A stretch of DNA of 48,686 nucleotides from assembly GCA_964370765.1 (NCBI GenBank), contig CAYJKW010000012.1, positions 1 to 48,686 on the forward strand. The letters run 5' to 3'. Both the position numbers and the translations under genes were made by a program. Under the pieces are notes generated by a model. The model did not search any database, was not told the DNA's origin, and saw only the letters and a list, made by a program, of their open reading frames with translations. The number at the start of each line of letters is the position of its first letter. The stretch's first letter is position 1. Positions 1-8,317 of the stretch are shown here, piece by piece. This DNA is from CAYJBH01 sp964370765 (GTDB taxonomy: Bacteria > Bacillota > Clostridia > Oscillospirales > Ruminococcaceae).

Positions 1-2
1 GA

Positions 3-116
3 ACAAAAAGGAGGGGCTACGGGTATGAGCTACTTGTGGATAGGATACAATTAGACGCCGGCTATCAGTTTGAGAACACAACGCTTGAAGATATAGTAGT
101 GTTTTTTTCTAATTAA
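3..116 (+). CDS. ABC transporter ATP-binding protein, C-terminal fragment
   Basis: The reading frame is open from the left edge and ends in TAA, giving 37 residues that finish LEDIVVFFSN. A 'tLEDvvvyl' tail is typical of the end of ATPase subunits of drug/peptide-type ABC exporters, and the next gene (16 bases on) is an ABC-2 permease, so this is most likely its ATPase partner. The gene begins outside the window, so no Walker motifs are visible. The call rests on the tail and the neighbour. Confidence 0.6.
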   Translation, partial: TKRRGYGYELLVDRIQLDAGYQFENTTLEDIVVFFSN

Positions 117-131
117 TATATGGGGTGAGTT

Positions 132-737
132 ATGAAAGGTTTAGTATTAAAGGATATCTTAGTTATCGCAAAAAGATTTAAGATAATGTTGTTTTTAATA
201 GCCGTAATATCATTTTACGGTGGAACGGGTATAATTATGGGGGGGCTAATCTGCGCAATGCTAAGTAACACGGCAATAGCATACGATGATAGATCAAAAT
301 GGAACAACCTTGCACTAATGCTGCCCTATTCAAGGAAAGATATAGTTATAGGTAAATATGTTGTAGGATATGTATTCCTATTTGTTGGAATGATTTATAT
401 GGCTATTATACAGATTGTAGGCTCGCTTATCAGCCCATTTACAGCTCTTGATCCGGTATTAATGGGGTTAACAATTATAGCAGCATTATTAACACTTGCA
501 TTATATCTACCACTATCCTACTGGCTCGGAGTTGAAAAGGCAAGGTTTTTACCAATAGTATTAATAGTTGCGGCAAGCGCCCTCACGGCAGGTTTAGCCG
601 TAGAATCGCCCGATATAATCTCGTTAGTTGAGTCACTAACACCACTACTGCCGATAGTTCTACCGGTGCTTGCAATAGTACTAAATATAATATCAATATT
701 AATATCGATAAGAGTATTTACTAAAAAGACAAGATAA
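132..737 (+). CDS. ABC-2 type transporter permease
   Basis: This 201-residue integral membrane protein begins MKGLVLKD, as many ABC-2 permeases of the PF13346 type do. It has about six hydrophobic segments and the internal pattern 'DDRSKWNNLALMLPYSRKDIVIGKY', which is the cytoplasmic signature of this family (aspartate-rich loop, LP.SRK.IV..KY). It would form the membrane half of an exporter with the ATPase whose tail lies just upstream. The GGGGTGAG ribosome binding site supports this start. The substrate cannot be told. A bidirectional hairpin terminator follows. Confidence 0.8.
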   Translation: MKGLVLKDILVIAKRFKIMLFLIAVISFYGGTGIIMGGLICAMLSNTAIAYDDRSKWNNLALMLPYSRKDIVIGKYVVGYVFLFVGMIYMAIIQIVGSLISPFTALDPVLMGLTIIAALLTLALYLPLSYWLGVEKARFLPIVLIVAASALTAGLAVESPDIISLVESLTPLLPIVLPVLAIVLNIISILISIRVFTKKTR

Positions 738-758
738 CAAAACAAAGTGTATAAAAAA

Positions 759-787
759 AACTCAACCTTTAAGGTTGAGTTTTTTTA
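759..787. terminator. bidirectional intrinsic terminator
   Basis: The arms AACTCAACCTT and AAGGTTGAGTT form a near loop-less stem flanked by an A run on the left and a T run on the right. It can therefore stop both the ABC permease transcript and the converging oppA transcript. Confidence 0.9.
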
Positions 788-804
788 CTAAATCAAAGCA
801 GTTA

Positions 805-2466
805 TTAGCCTACGATAGATGCGTTGTGGAAGAAGTAGTAACCCTTCTTGTTATGCCATGCACCTTCCATCTTCTCGCTGAATAGGTAGAAGTCAGAGTA
901 GTATGCAATCGGGATGATTGCAGAATCTGCAACAAGCATTGACTCTGCTTCGTGTAGTTTTGCAAAACGTTCTTCCGGATCAAGGATAGAAACAACTTCG
1001 TTCATTATAGCATCGAACTCTGGGTTGTTGTAGCCACCATCATTGTTACCGTTAGTAGAGATCATTAGATCAAGTAGTGTTGTTGGGTCGAAGTAGTCGC
1101 CTACCCAGCCGTTACGTGCGATATCGAACTCATCGTTACGACGTGAAGCGGTAAATGTACCCCACTCCTCTGTCTGAATTTCGATGTTGATGCCGATGTC
1201 GCCCCACATCTGCTGTAGAGCCTCTGCAACAGGGATATGTGCACCGTCTGGATTTGTTTTGTATACGAATACAGGTAGACCTTCACCGCCTGGGTAACCG
1301 GCTTCTTCAAGAAGAGCCTTAGCAGCTTCTACGTTAGCTGCATAGTCATCATTGTTGTAGTATGTTGTTTTCTCGTGGAACTCGCCACCTGTTGGGTCAG
1401 GGAATCCTGGGCCAACAAAGTTTGTTGCCGGTGCATATGTATTGTTCATAGCAACTTCAGAGATGTATACACGGTCAACAGCAAGAATCATAGCCTCACG
1501 AACCATCTGGTTGTCTAGGCCTTCAACACTGTGGTTAAAGTTTAGGTAGTATGTACCTACTAGTGGATCAAGATAGTACTCTGGATTATCCTGTAGGCTT
1601 GGAATTTCATTAATCGGAATATTCTTAAGTGCAAGTATGTCGCCACTCTGGTATGCGCTGTAAGCTGCATTTTCGTCAGCCATTAGTGCGAATGTAAGTG
1701 TATCAAGTACGATAGAATCTGCATTATGGTAGTTAGCATTTTTGGTCATCTTGATGTGTTGGCCTGGAATCCACTCTGTAATGGTGAATGCACCGTTACT
1801 GATGTATGTCTCAGGAGATGTAGCCCATGCTTCATCGTTAGCCTCAATTGTACCCTGATGTAAAGGCATGTAAGTTGGGAATGCTACAAGAGCCTCAAAG
1901 AAAGCTGTAGGGTACTGAAGAGTAACCTCTAGTGTTGTATCATCAACTGCTACTACAGCAAGTGCAGAAGGATCGCCAGCGATAGCTTCCTCGTAACCGT
2001 CGATATATTTGAATAGCTCAATGTAAGGTGCTGCTGCTGCAGGATCTACAGCACGTTGCCAGCTGTATACGAAATCGTTAGCTGTTAGCGGGTCACCGTT
2101 AGACCATGTTAGTCCTTCATATAGTTTAAAGGTGTAAACAAGTCCATCCTCAGAAATGGTGTAGCTCTCTGCCTGACCTGGGCCAAATGAACCATCAGGC
2201 TGGTAGGTCATAAGACCTTCGAATGCGTGAATAATCATGGAACCTGCATCAGATGCACTGTTGAAAGTCGGATCCATTGTCTCTGGGTCAACACCGATAC
2301 TTACAGCTAAGTCCTGTGCAACTGCGTCGGTAGATTCTGCAGAATCATCGCCTGTTGCGTCTGTTCCGGCAGCTGTGCTTGTGGGTTCTTCAGTTGCTGT
2401 GTCACCACATGCGGCAAACAATGCTACAGATAGAATGAGCATTGCAAGTATTGCCAATTTTTTCAT
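805..2466 (-). CDS. oppA: Oligopeptide-binding lipoprotein OppA
   Basis: This is the substrate-binding lipoprotein of a peptide ABC transporter (SBP family 5, about 553 residues). The chosen start gives MKKLAILAMLILSVALFAAC, a signal peptide ending in the lipobox LFAAC, followed by a Thr/Ser/Asp-rich linker and then the folded domain starting around 'VSIGVDPETMDPTFNSASDAG'. The ORF extends nine codons further upstream, but GGAGAAGAAAAG lies directly before the inner ATG, and the signal peptide fits that start. It lies downstream of oppF but has its own near-perfect promoter, which fits the usual need for excess binding protein. It would be anchored on the outer face of the membrane. Confidence 0.93.
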   Translation of the reverse strand: MKKLAILAMLILSVALFAACGDTATEEPTSTAAGTDATGDDSAESTDAVAQDLAVSIGVDPETMDPTFNSASDAGSMIIHAFEGLMTYQPDGSFGPGQAESYTISEDGLVYTFKLYEGLTWSNGDPLTANDFVYSWQRAVDPAAAAPYIELFKYIDGYEEAIAGDPSALAVVAVDDTTLEVTLQYPTAFFEALVAFPTYMPLHQGTIEANDEAWATSPETYISNGAFTITEWIPGQHIKMTKNANYHNADSIVLDTLTFALMADENAAYSAYQSGDILALKNIPINEIPSLQDNPEYYLDPLVGTYYLNFNHSVEGLDNQMVREAMILAVDRVYISEVAMNNTYAPATNFVGPGFPDPTGGEFHEKTTYYNNDDYAANVEAAKALLEEAGYPGGEGLPVFVYKTNPDGAHIPVAEALQQMWGDIGINIEIQTEEWGTFTASRRNDEFDIARNGWVGDYFDPTTLLDLMISTNGNNDGGYNNPEFDAIMNEVVSILDPEERFAKLHEAESMLVADSAIIPIAYYSDFYLFSEKMEGAWHNKKGYYFFHNASIVG

Positions 2467-2532
2467 CTTTTCTTCTCCAAATAAATCTATCATTAATATC
2501 TATCAAATTATTTGATAGTATTAAGCAAAAAA

Positions 2533-2561
2533 ATATGCGCAGACAAATACAGTCTGCACAT
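2533..2561 (-). terminator. Terminator hairpin overlapping the oppA promoter
   Basis: On the minus strand a 10-bp stem (one U-G pair) is followed by a seven-T run (+ strand about 2526-2533). The 5' arm, 2561-2552, lies immediately downstream of the oppA -10 box and contains its predicted start point. It should terminate transcripts arriving from oppF. Transcripts starting at the oppA promoter would lack most of the first arm. Confidence 0.75.
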
Positions 2562-2590
2562 ATTATATACAATTGGTTAAAAAATGTCAA
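2562..2590 (-). promoter_or_regulatory. oppA promoter, consensus sigma-A type
   Basis: TTGACA at 2590-2585 and TATAAT at 2567-2562 (minus strand) are separated by exactly 17 bases, a perfect housekeeping consensus. A weaker second candidate lies upstream (TTGACA at 2619-2614, 16-base spacer, TATTTT at 2597-2592). A transcript from that one would contain the whole terminator hairpin. Confidence 0.85.
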
Positions 2591-2666
2591 TAAAATACTA
2601 AGTTACAATTTAGTGTCAATTAAAAGAATTAAAGCATTAAACCGGTTAATATTATATAAATTATCA

Positions 2667-3641
2667 TTACACCTTGTCGTAGTGATGGCAAGCCACGTAA
2701 TGGCCGGGCGATGCCTCTACCATTTTGGGTTCTTGTTCTGTACATGTTGAATCTGCATATGCACAACGTGTACGGAAGCGACAGCCGGATGGTGGGTCAA
2801 GCGGGCTTGGAACATCACCCTCTAAAACAATACGGTTTGTAGAACGTGCAGTTTTAGGATCGGCAATCGGGATTGCCGATACAAGGCTTTTTGTGTAGGG
2901 GTGTAGGCTGTGGAAAGTAAGCTCATTACTTGGTGCAAGTTCCACAAGTTTACCAAGATACATAACACCGATACGGTTAGATATATGTTTGATAACACTT
3001 AAATCATGGGCAATAAATAGGTAGGTAAGACCCATTTCTGCCTGCAAGTCCTCAAACATGTTAACAACCTGTGCCTGAATAGATACATCCAGTGCAGAGA
3101 TTGGCTCATCACAAACTATGAACTCAGGGTCAACAGCAAGTGCTCTTGCAATACCTACACGTTGGCGTTGACCGCCGGAGAACTCGTGTGGGAAACGGTT
3201 TGCATGTTCTGAATTAAGTCCAACATGTTCAAGTAATTTTATTATCTTATCTCTACGATCACCCTTAGAAGGTGCAAGCTTATGAATATCAATTGGTTCG
3301 CCAACTATATCACCTACAGTCATGCGTGGGTCAAGGCTTGCATAAGGATCCTGAAACACTATCTGCATTTTTCGGCGGTAAGGTTTCATCTCTACCTTGG
3401 TAATATCCACACCATCATAGATGATTTTACCAGCAGTAGGTTCATATAATCTAAGCATTGTACGTCCGGTAGTTGTTTTACCACAGCCGGACTCACCTAC
3501 AAGACCAAGTGTTTCACCCTTATTAATAAAGAATGTTACATCATCAACCGCCTTAACATAGCGGTTTTTAAAAAGTCCGTTACCGGCAACCTGGAAATAT
3601 TGCTTTAGGTTTTGAACCTCAATAAGTTTTTTGTCCGACAT
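2667..3641 (-). CDS. oppF: Oligopeptide ABC transporter ATPase OppF
   Basis: This is the second ATPase of the peptide importer, about 324 residues. It has Walker A GESGCGKT, signature SGGQRQRVGIARAL, Walker B 'FIVCDEPISALD', and the C-terminal oligo_HPY extension ending 'GCRFRTRCAYADSTC', which is typical of OppD/OppF. The chosen ATG (MSDKKLIEVQ) lies one base after the oppD stop and has an AAAGGGGCGG ribosome binding site formed by the last oppD codons. The eight-residue N-terminal extension seen in the longer ORF overlaps oppD and has no better signal. It hydrolyses ATP on the cytoplasmic face with OppD. Confidence 0.93.
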   Translation of the reverse strand: MSDKKLIEVQNLKQYFQVAGNGLFKNRYVKAVDDVTFFINKGETLGLVGESGCGKTTTGRTMLRLYEPTAGKIIYDGVDITKVEMKPYRRKMQIVFQDPYASLDPRMTVGDIVGEPIDIHKLAPSKGDRRDKIIKLLEHVGLNSEHANRFPHEFSGGQRQRVGIARALAVDPEFIVCDEPISALDVSIQAQVVNMFEDLQAEMGLTYLFIAHDLSVIKHISNRIGVMYLGKLVELAPSNELTFHSLHPYTKSLVSAIPIADPKTARSTNRIVLEGDVPSPLDPPSGCRFRTRCAYADSTCTEQEPKMVEASPGHYVACHHYDKV

Positions 3642-3642
3642 C

Positions 3643-4641
3643 TTAAACCGCCCCTTTCTTTTCAAACTCTGCCTTTTGGTTTAACCAACAGGCGGAATAA
3701 TGTACATCGGTAATATCGGTATACTCAGGCATGTGACTTAGACATACCTTCATACAGCTATCGCATCGTGGTGCAAATGGGCATCCTGCCGGTGGGTTTA
3801 ACATATCAACCGGTGATCCGTCGATAGGGATAAGTCTTTTGTGTTCGGTCTCTGTTAAAACCGGTATACTACGAAGTAAGCCTTTGGTATATTCGTGGTT
3901 AGCATTATAAAAAATATCATCGGTTGTACCACATTCTATAACCTTACCTGCATACATAACAGCGATGCGATCACACATATTTGCAACAACACCAAGGTCA
4001 TGGGTAATCATTATAATTGCCATCCCCAGTTTATCTTTTAGGTCCAACATTAGCTCTAATATCTGCGCCTGAATGGTAACATCCAAAGCAGTTGTAGGCT
4101 CATCGGCAATAAGAAGCTTTGGCTCACATGCAAGTGCAATTGCAATCATTATACGCTGTCTCATACCTCCCGAAAGCTCATGTGGGTATTGGTTTATGCG
4201 CTTTTCAGGTTCGTTTATACCAACAAGAGTTAAAAGTTCGATAACTCTTTCTTTTGCTTGCTGTTTATTTTTATTAGTATGAAGTAAAATAACCTCAGAA
4301 ATTTGATTGCCTACCGTGAAAACAGGGTTAAGGCTTGTCATAGGATCTTGAAAGATTATGGAAATTTCATTTCCACGCATCTTTTGTAGGTCCCTCTCAC
4401 CCATCTTATCAACACGATGACCATTAAAGTTAAGCTCACCACTTATAAATTTACCGGGGTGTGCGGTTAGCCCCATAAGGCTGTATGCAGTAACCGATTT
4501 ACCACTACCGGATTCACCAACAATACCAAGTACCTCACCGGCCTTAAGTGATATGGATACGTCGTTAAGTGCCTTTACTTCACCTGCAGGGGTGAAAAAA
4601 GACAATCTTTCATTTTTAATATCTACGAGAAATTCACTCAT
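3643..4641 (-). CDS. oppD: Oligopeptide ABC transporter ATPase OppD
   Basis: This is the first ATPase of the importer, 332 residues. It shows Walker A GESGSGKS, signature LSGGMRQRIMIAIAL, Walker B 'LLIADEPTTALD', the switch histidine in ITHDLGVV, and the C-terminal cysteine-containing oligo_HPY tail (GCPFAPRCDSC). Length and motif order match OppD. GGAG stands nine bases before the ATG. It sits between oppC and oppF in the usual gene order and is surely part of one transcript. Confidence 0.93.
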   Translation of the reverse strand: MSEFLVDIKNERLSFFTPAGEVKALNDVSISLKAGEVLGIVGESGSGKSVTAYSLMGLTAHPGKFISGELNFNGHRVDKMGERDLQKMRGNEISIIFQDPMTSLNPVFTVGNQISEVILLHTNKNKQQAKERVIELLTLVGINEPEKRINQYPHELSGGMRQRIMIAIALACEPKLLIADEPTTALDVTIQAQILELMLDLKDKLGMAIIMITHDLGVVANMCDRIAVMYAGKVIECGTTDDIFYNANHEYTKGLLRSIPVLTETEHKRLIPIDGSPVDMLNPPAGCPFAPRCDSCMKVCLSHMPEYTDITDVHYSACWLNQKAEFEKKGAV

Positions 4642-4666
4642 TACAGTTCTCCGTTATCGCTTATAG

Positions 4667-5710
4667 CTATTTTTTTAGTTTTGGATCAAATGCATCACGT
4701 AGGCCATCACCAAGTAGGTTAAAACTTAGAATAATAACCGAAATTGCAAGTGCTGGGGCAAACAGTCGATAAGGATAACTCTGTAAACCGTTTAGTGCAC
4801 TTGAGGCAAGCGAGCCAAGAGAGGGAAGGGGGGCTGCAACACCAAGTCCCAAGAAGGATAGGAAACTTTCGGTAAAGATTGATGAAGGGATTTGCAGTGT
4901 TGTTGTAACAATTAGGGTGCCGATACAGTTTGTTAGAATGTGTTTGCGGATAATCCTGCCACTACCTGCACCAAGTGCCCTTGCTGCGGTAACAAATTCC
5001 TGTTCTTTAAGCATTAACACCTGGCTACGTATAATTCTTGCCATACCAACCCAGTATAGTAGTGCAAAAACAATAAATATACTGATAAGGTTAATACCGA
5101 CAACATTAATCCATTCAAATGCCGGAACTTCGGCCAATGATTTTAAGGGGTGCTCAAGCGATACCGCCAATAGAATAATAATTAGAATATCCGGTACGGT
5201 GTAGATCATATCAACAATTCTCATCATTATAAGGTCTACCCAACCGCCGAAGTAGCCGGCTATCGAGCCGTATGTGCTACCAATTAATAGAATAATTACC
5301 GATGCAATAATACCAACGCTTAAAGAAACCCTTGCACCGACTAAAACACGTACCGCATAGTCACGGCCAAGGTTATCGGTTCCTAAAATGTGTGGAAAAA
5401 CACTCTCTCCTGATTCTATAAGTGCAAGTTCCTCTTCCGAATACTCAAACGGTGCAAGGTTTTCGCTACCTCTAATCTGTAGTTCGTAGTCATACGGATA
5501 AAAGTTAGGAACAATAAATGCAAGTATTAATATAATAATCAGCACTACAAGGCTGGTCATTGCAATTGGATTTTTGCGCAACCTGCCGAATCCATCCTTC
5601 CAAAAGCCAACGCTTGCTCGCATGGTTGAAAGGCTTTGCTTTTCACTCTCCTGTGCGGGGAGAAAGCTATCGACATTTAGCTGTAACGATAGTGGGTTTT
5701 TCTTTGACAT
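4667..5710 (-). CDS. oppC: Oligopeptide ABC transporter permease OppC
   Basis: This inner-membrane permease of 347 residues has a long N-terminal tail, a first membrane helix near residues 50-72 (AMTSLVVLIIILILAFIVPNF), and a large extracytoplasmic loop with the family motif 'LGTDNLGRDYAVRVLVGARVSL'. The binding-protein-dependent transport domain follows, with the EAA loop 'EFVTAARALGAGSGRIIRKHIL' that docks onto the ATPases. AAGGAG precedes the ATG. It forms the channel with OppB, and the gene lies 20 bases downstream of oppB. Confidence 0.93.
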   Translation of the reverse strand: MSKKNPLSLQLNVDSFLPAQESEKQSLSTMRASVGFWKDGFGRLRKNPIAMTSLVVLIIILILAFIVPNFYPYDYELQIRGSENLAPFEYSEEELALIESGESVFPHILGTDNLGRDYAVRVLVGARVSLSVGIIASVIILLIGSTYGSIAGYFGGWVDLIMMRIVDMIYTVPDILIIILLAVSLEHPLKSLAEVPAFEWINVVGINLISIFIVFALLYWVGMARIIRSQVLMLKEQEFVTAARALGAGSGRIIRKHILTNCIGTLIVTTTLQIPSSIFTESFLSFLGLGVAAPLPSLGSLASSALNGLQSYPYRLFAPALAISVIILSFNLLGDGLRDAFDPKLKK

Positions 5711-5730
5711 AACGGTCTTTCTCCTTCTTA

Positions 5731-6631
5731 TTATTTAAGCTTAATTCTCGGGTCGATAATCTTATAGGCGATATCAACTATAACATTTAATGTGATCATT
5801 AACATTGCAAGGAATATTGTAATGCCCATAATTAATGGATAATCTCGAGATGTAATAGCACCTACAAGCTCACTGCCAAGACCGGGGATTGTAAATATCT
5901 CCTCAATTACAAAGCTGCCAACAAGAATGTATGCAAGTAGCGGTCCGAGGTAGGTTACAACCGGCAAGACAGAGTTGCGAAGTGCATGCTTAAATAAACT
6001 TTTTTGAGGCGAAAGTCCTTTAGCCCTTGCAGTTCTCATATAATCTTGACCTAGTACATCCAGCATAGATGAACGCATAAGCCTTGCTATATATGCTATC
6101 GGATAAAAAGAAAGTGCAATAATAGGCAGTACATAGTGCAACGGTGTTGTTAGTCCATAGGATGGAAATATAGGTATTTGTACAGTAAAGAAATAGATAA
6201 GCAATGTACATACAACAAAACTTGGGACTGCAATTCCACATGTTGCAAAGAATATAATTAAGTTATCCGCCCATTTACCTCGATTAACCGCTGCTATACT
6301 TCCCAGCGGAATACCGATACATAGTGCCACTACAACTGCAATTCCGCCAAGACGGGCAGATACAGCGAACTTTGATTCAATAATCGTANNNNNNNNNNCT
6401 GGGACCGAGGTCACCCTGCACTAAATCAGACATGTAGGTAATGTACTGTTGACTTAGAGGTTTATCAAGCCCAAACTTAGCCTCAAGCGCAGCTTGAGCC
6501 TCAGGGCTGATAGCTTTTTCTGAAATGAACGGACCACCAGGTACTAAATTCATTAGAAAAAATGTTATGGTGCTGACAAGGAAAAGTGTCAGTACACCGA
6601 GGCCGATTCGCTTTATTACATATCTTGTCAT
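5731..6631 (-). CDS. oppB: Oligopeptide ABC transporter permease OppB, interrupted by an assembly gap
   Basis: The N-terminal part (MTRYVIKRIGLGVLTLFLV... to GDLGP) and the C-terminal part (TIIESKFAVSARLGG... to DPRIKLK) are both clearly OppB: first helix, a 'LVPGGPF' motif, 'LDKPLSQQYITYM', and the EAA loop 'DYMRTARAKGLSPQKSLFKHAL'. Ten Ns at 6389-6398 separate them and put them in different frames. OppB proteins usually read GDLGP-S-(about 8-10 residues)-(I/T)I..SF..S..LG here, so the true missing stretch is probably around 25-30 bases and the gene intact. Residue count then reaches about 305, normal for OppB. GGAG before the ATG supports the start. It is the first gene of the opp operon. 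Confidence 0.9.
6389..6398. other. Assembly gap (10 N) inside oppB
   Basis: Ten undetermined bases interrupt oppB. The length is probably arbitrary, because the flanking halves are out of frame across it. Confidence 0.95.
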
Positions 6632-6684
6632 TTTTTTCTCCGAAAGCAGCTTACATATTGCATTATTTTTTCATACGTTTATAC

Positions 6685-6713
6685 ATTATAACAAAAAAAC
6701 CACTGTTTTTCAA
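6685..6713 (-). promoter_or_regulatory. Promoter of the oppBCDF operon
   Basis: Minus-strand TTGAAA (6713-6708), 17-base spacer, TATAAT (6690-6685). Transcription would start near 6678, giving a leader of about 45 bases to oppB. The -35 box lies in the loop, and the spacer in the 3' arm and U-run, of the preceding operon's terminator. Confidence 0.85.
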
Positions 6714-6726
6714 GTGATTTTTTTGT
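6692..6726 (-). terminator. Terminator of the leg operon, overlapping the opp promoter
   Basis: On the minus strand AAAATCACT pairs with AGTGGTTTT (one U-G pair) around an eight-base loop, followed by a T run. It lies about 55 bases after the GNAT stop codon and physically coincides with the opp promoter. Confidence 0.75.
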
Positions 6727-6780
6727 TTTTGTCGAATATTTGAAATATATGTTATATTTTTGTTAACATTATAAAACATT

Positions 6781-7308
6781 TTAAAGAATAAGATTCATAA
6801 GTAGTTCGTCGTGGTATTTTCCGTCTATCTTAAAAAAGTTATTAAATCTACCGATCTGTACAAACCCCATCTTTTTATACAGGTTTATTGCAGCTAAATT
6901 ATCAGCCTTTACTCCTAAATGCAGTATCTCGGTTATATTGTTAGAGCGTGAAAAGTTAATAATTTTTTGCATCATACAGCTGCCTATGCCAAGCCCCCAA
7001 TATGCCTTTTTTACCGATAGTGCAAGCTCCGCATGGTGTGCTATACGCTGGCGTCTTGATGATGTAACACTACCTACTGTTACGATTTCATCATCAATGC
7101 GGCCTATAAATAGCGCACAATTATCGCTGCTTTGCATCGTGACGATATACTCTACCTCCTCTGAGATAGACATACCTATACCATCACTATCAATTAGTAG
7201 ATTATCGCTTTCGCTACCTACTGCACATAGATAATCCAAAAGTTTTGGTGCATCCTCTTTTTTTGCAACTGTTATATCTAATACTTTGTTATCCTTTAAT
7301 ATATACAT
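6781..7308 (-). CDS. GNAT-family N-acetyltransferase, last gene of the leg operon
   Basis: The protein has 175 residues with a single GNAT fold. The acetyl-CoA-binding segment 'VKKAYWGLGIGSCMMQKII' fits the R/Q-x-x-G-x-G/A motif (here GLGIG), and 'GVKADNLAAINLYKKMGFVQIGR' is the classic C-terminal strand-helix. It starts nine bases after legI, with AAAGG before the ATG, so it is co-transcribed. Nonulosonic acid pathways need an N-acetyltransferase (LegH/PseH), and its place beside legI makes it a candidate. The sequence also resembles generic amino-acid or protein acetyltransferases, so the substrate is inferred from context only. Confidence 0.8.
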   Translation of the reverse strand: MYILKDNKVLDITVAKKEDAPKLLDYLCAVGSESDNLLIDSDGIGMSISEEVEYIVTMQSSDNCALFIGRIDDEIVTVGSVTSSRRQRIAHHAELALSVKKAYWGLGIGSCMMQKIINFSRSNNITEILHLGVKADNLAAINLYKKMGFVQIGRFNNFFKIDGKYHDELLMNLIL

Positions 7309-7317
7309 TATCTACCT

Positions 7318-8316
7318 TTAGTTTAACACAATCGGCTCGTCGATTGAAAAATCTTTAACTGCAACCGTTCCTAAAACATCGTGCCATTGCATGGGTGAAA
7401 TTCCGTTTGCAGGGCGCTTTGTAGTTATATTATCATTAGTAAGTAGCTCACCTTTTTTAATGTCTGTTAAAGCTACGATGCTTTTTCGTGCAATCATTAT
7501 ATTGCGACTCTCGGATGGACTTGCAAACTTTTTACTGCTGCCTAACAACATTTCGGTGTTTCGTATCGCAATAACAAGTTGTGATAGCTCCTCAGGATTA
7601 AGGCTTGCCTTATGGTCCGGACCATCAGCATTTTTATCAAGTGTAAAATGTTTTTCAATTACCGTTGCGCCCATTGCCACCGCAGCAACAGATGCCTCTA
7701 TTCCGCAAGTGTGATCACTATACCCTACGTTTACCATAAAATGATCCTTAATAGTCTGCATAGCTCGTAGGTTTACATCTTCAAAGGGTGTAGGATAATC
7801 GGTATTACAGTGTAATAAAGTGATATCTTTTACGCCATTATTCTTTAAAACCTGGGTAGCAACTTCTATCTCTTCTAGTGTACACATTCCTGTCGACATT
7901 ATCACGCGAAGACCTGTTTTTGCAATTCCTTCAAGTAGTGGAAGATTAGTGATTTCACCGGATGGAATTTTATATAAAGGTAGGTTTAATGATATTAAAA
8001 AATCAAGGCTTTTAAGGTCGAACGCTGTAGAAAGATATGTAATACCAATCTCATCACAGTATGATTTAAGTTGTCGATGCTCATCGAAGGTTAGATGCAA
8101 TTTTTTTATCATATCAAGCTGGCTCTCATCACTGCCGGTTGCTTTTTTTTGGTAATCGGCTTTTTCTGCAAAACGACTTATAACAAGCTCCGGTACTGCA
8201 GTTTGATATTTAACTATGTCTGCTCCGGATTGTTTTGCAACGGCAGCTAGTTTTTTTGCATCTTCAAGTGAGTTCCCAGCATTAACGCCCGCCTCAGCGA
8301 TAATTAAAACTGCCAT
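7318..8316 (-). CDS. legI: N,N'-diacetyllegionaminic acid synthase (NeuB family)
   Basis: This 332-residue enzyme of the NeuB/LegI/PseI family condenses phosphoenolpyruvate with a six-carbon amino sugar to make a nine-carbon nonulosonic acid. It has the N-terminal 'IAEAGVNAGNSLEDAKKLA' strand, 'ADIVKYQT', 'PSGEI', 'STGM', 'LLHCNTDYPTPFEDVNLRAM', 'GYSDHTCGIEASVAAVAMGA', 'IEKHFTLDKNADGPDHKAS', and a C-terminal SAF (antifreeze-like) domain from about residue 270. Legionaminate rather than sialate is inferred from legB in this operon and legC and ptmE nearby. The ribosome binding site GGGGGAA is made by the last codons of the upstream gene. Confidence 0.85.
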   Translation of the reverse strand: MAVLIIAEAGVNAGNSLEDAKKLAAVAKQSGADIVKYQTAVPELVISRFAEKADYQKKATGSDESQLDMIKKLHLTFDEHRQLKSYCDEIGITYLSTAFDLKSLDFLISLNLPLYKIPSGEITNLPLLEGIAKTGLRVIMSTGMCTLEEIEVATQVLKNNGVKDITLLHCNTDYPTPFEDVNLRAMQTIKDHFMVNVGYSDHTCGIEASVAAVAMGATVIEKHFTLDKNADGPDHKASLNPEELSQLVIAIRNTEMLLGSSKKFASPSESRNIMIARKSIVALTDIKKGELLTNDNITTKRPANGISPMQWHDVLGTVAVKDFSIDEPIVLN

Positions 8317-8317
8317 A

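Noticed and set aside
2467..2493. Nine extra codons at the start of oppA (MIDLFGEEK).
   Set aside because: They cover the ribosome binding site, and the inner ATG gives a proper lipoprotein signal peptide.
2442..2750. Plus-strand frame antisense to the oppA start and intergenic region.
   Set aside because: It has no ribosome binding site, an atypical composition, and crosses the oppA promoter and oppF end. It is a shadow frame.
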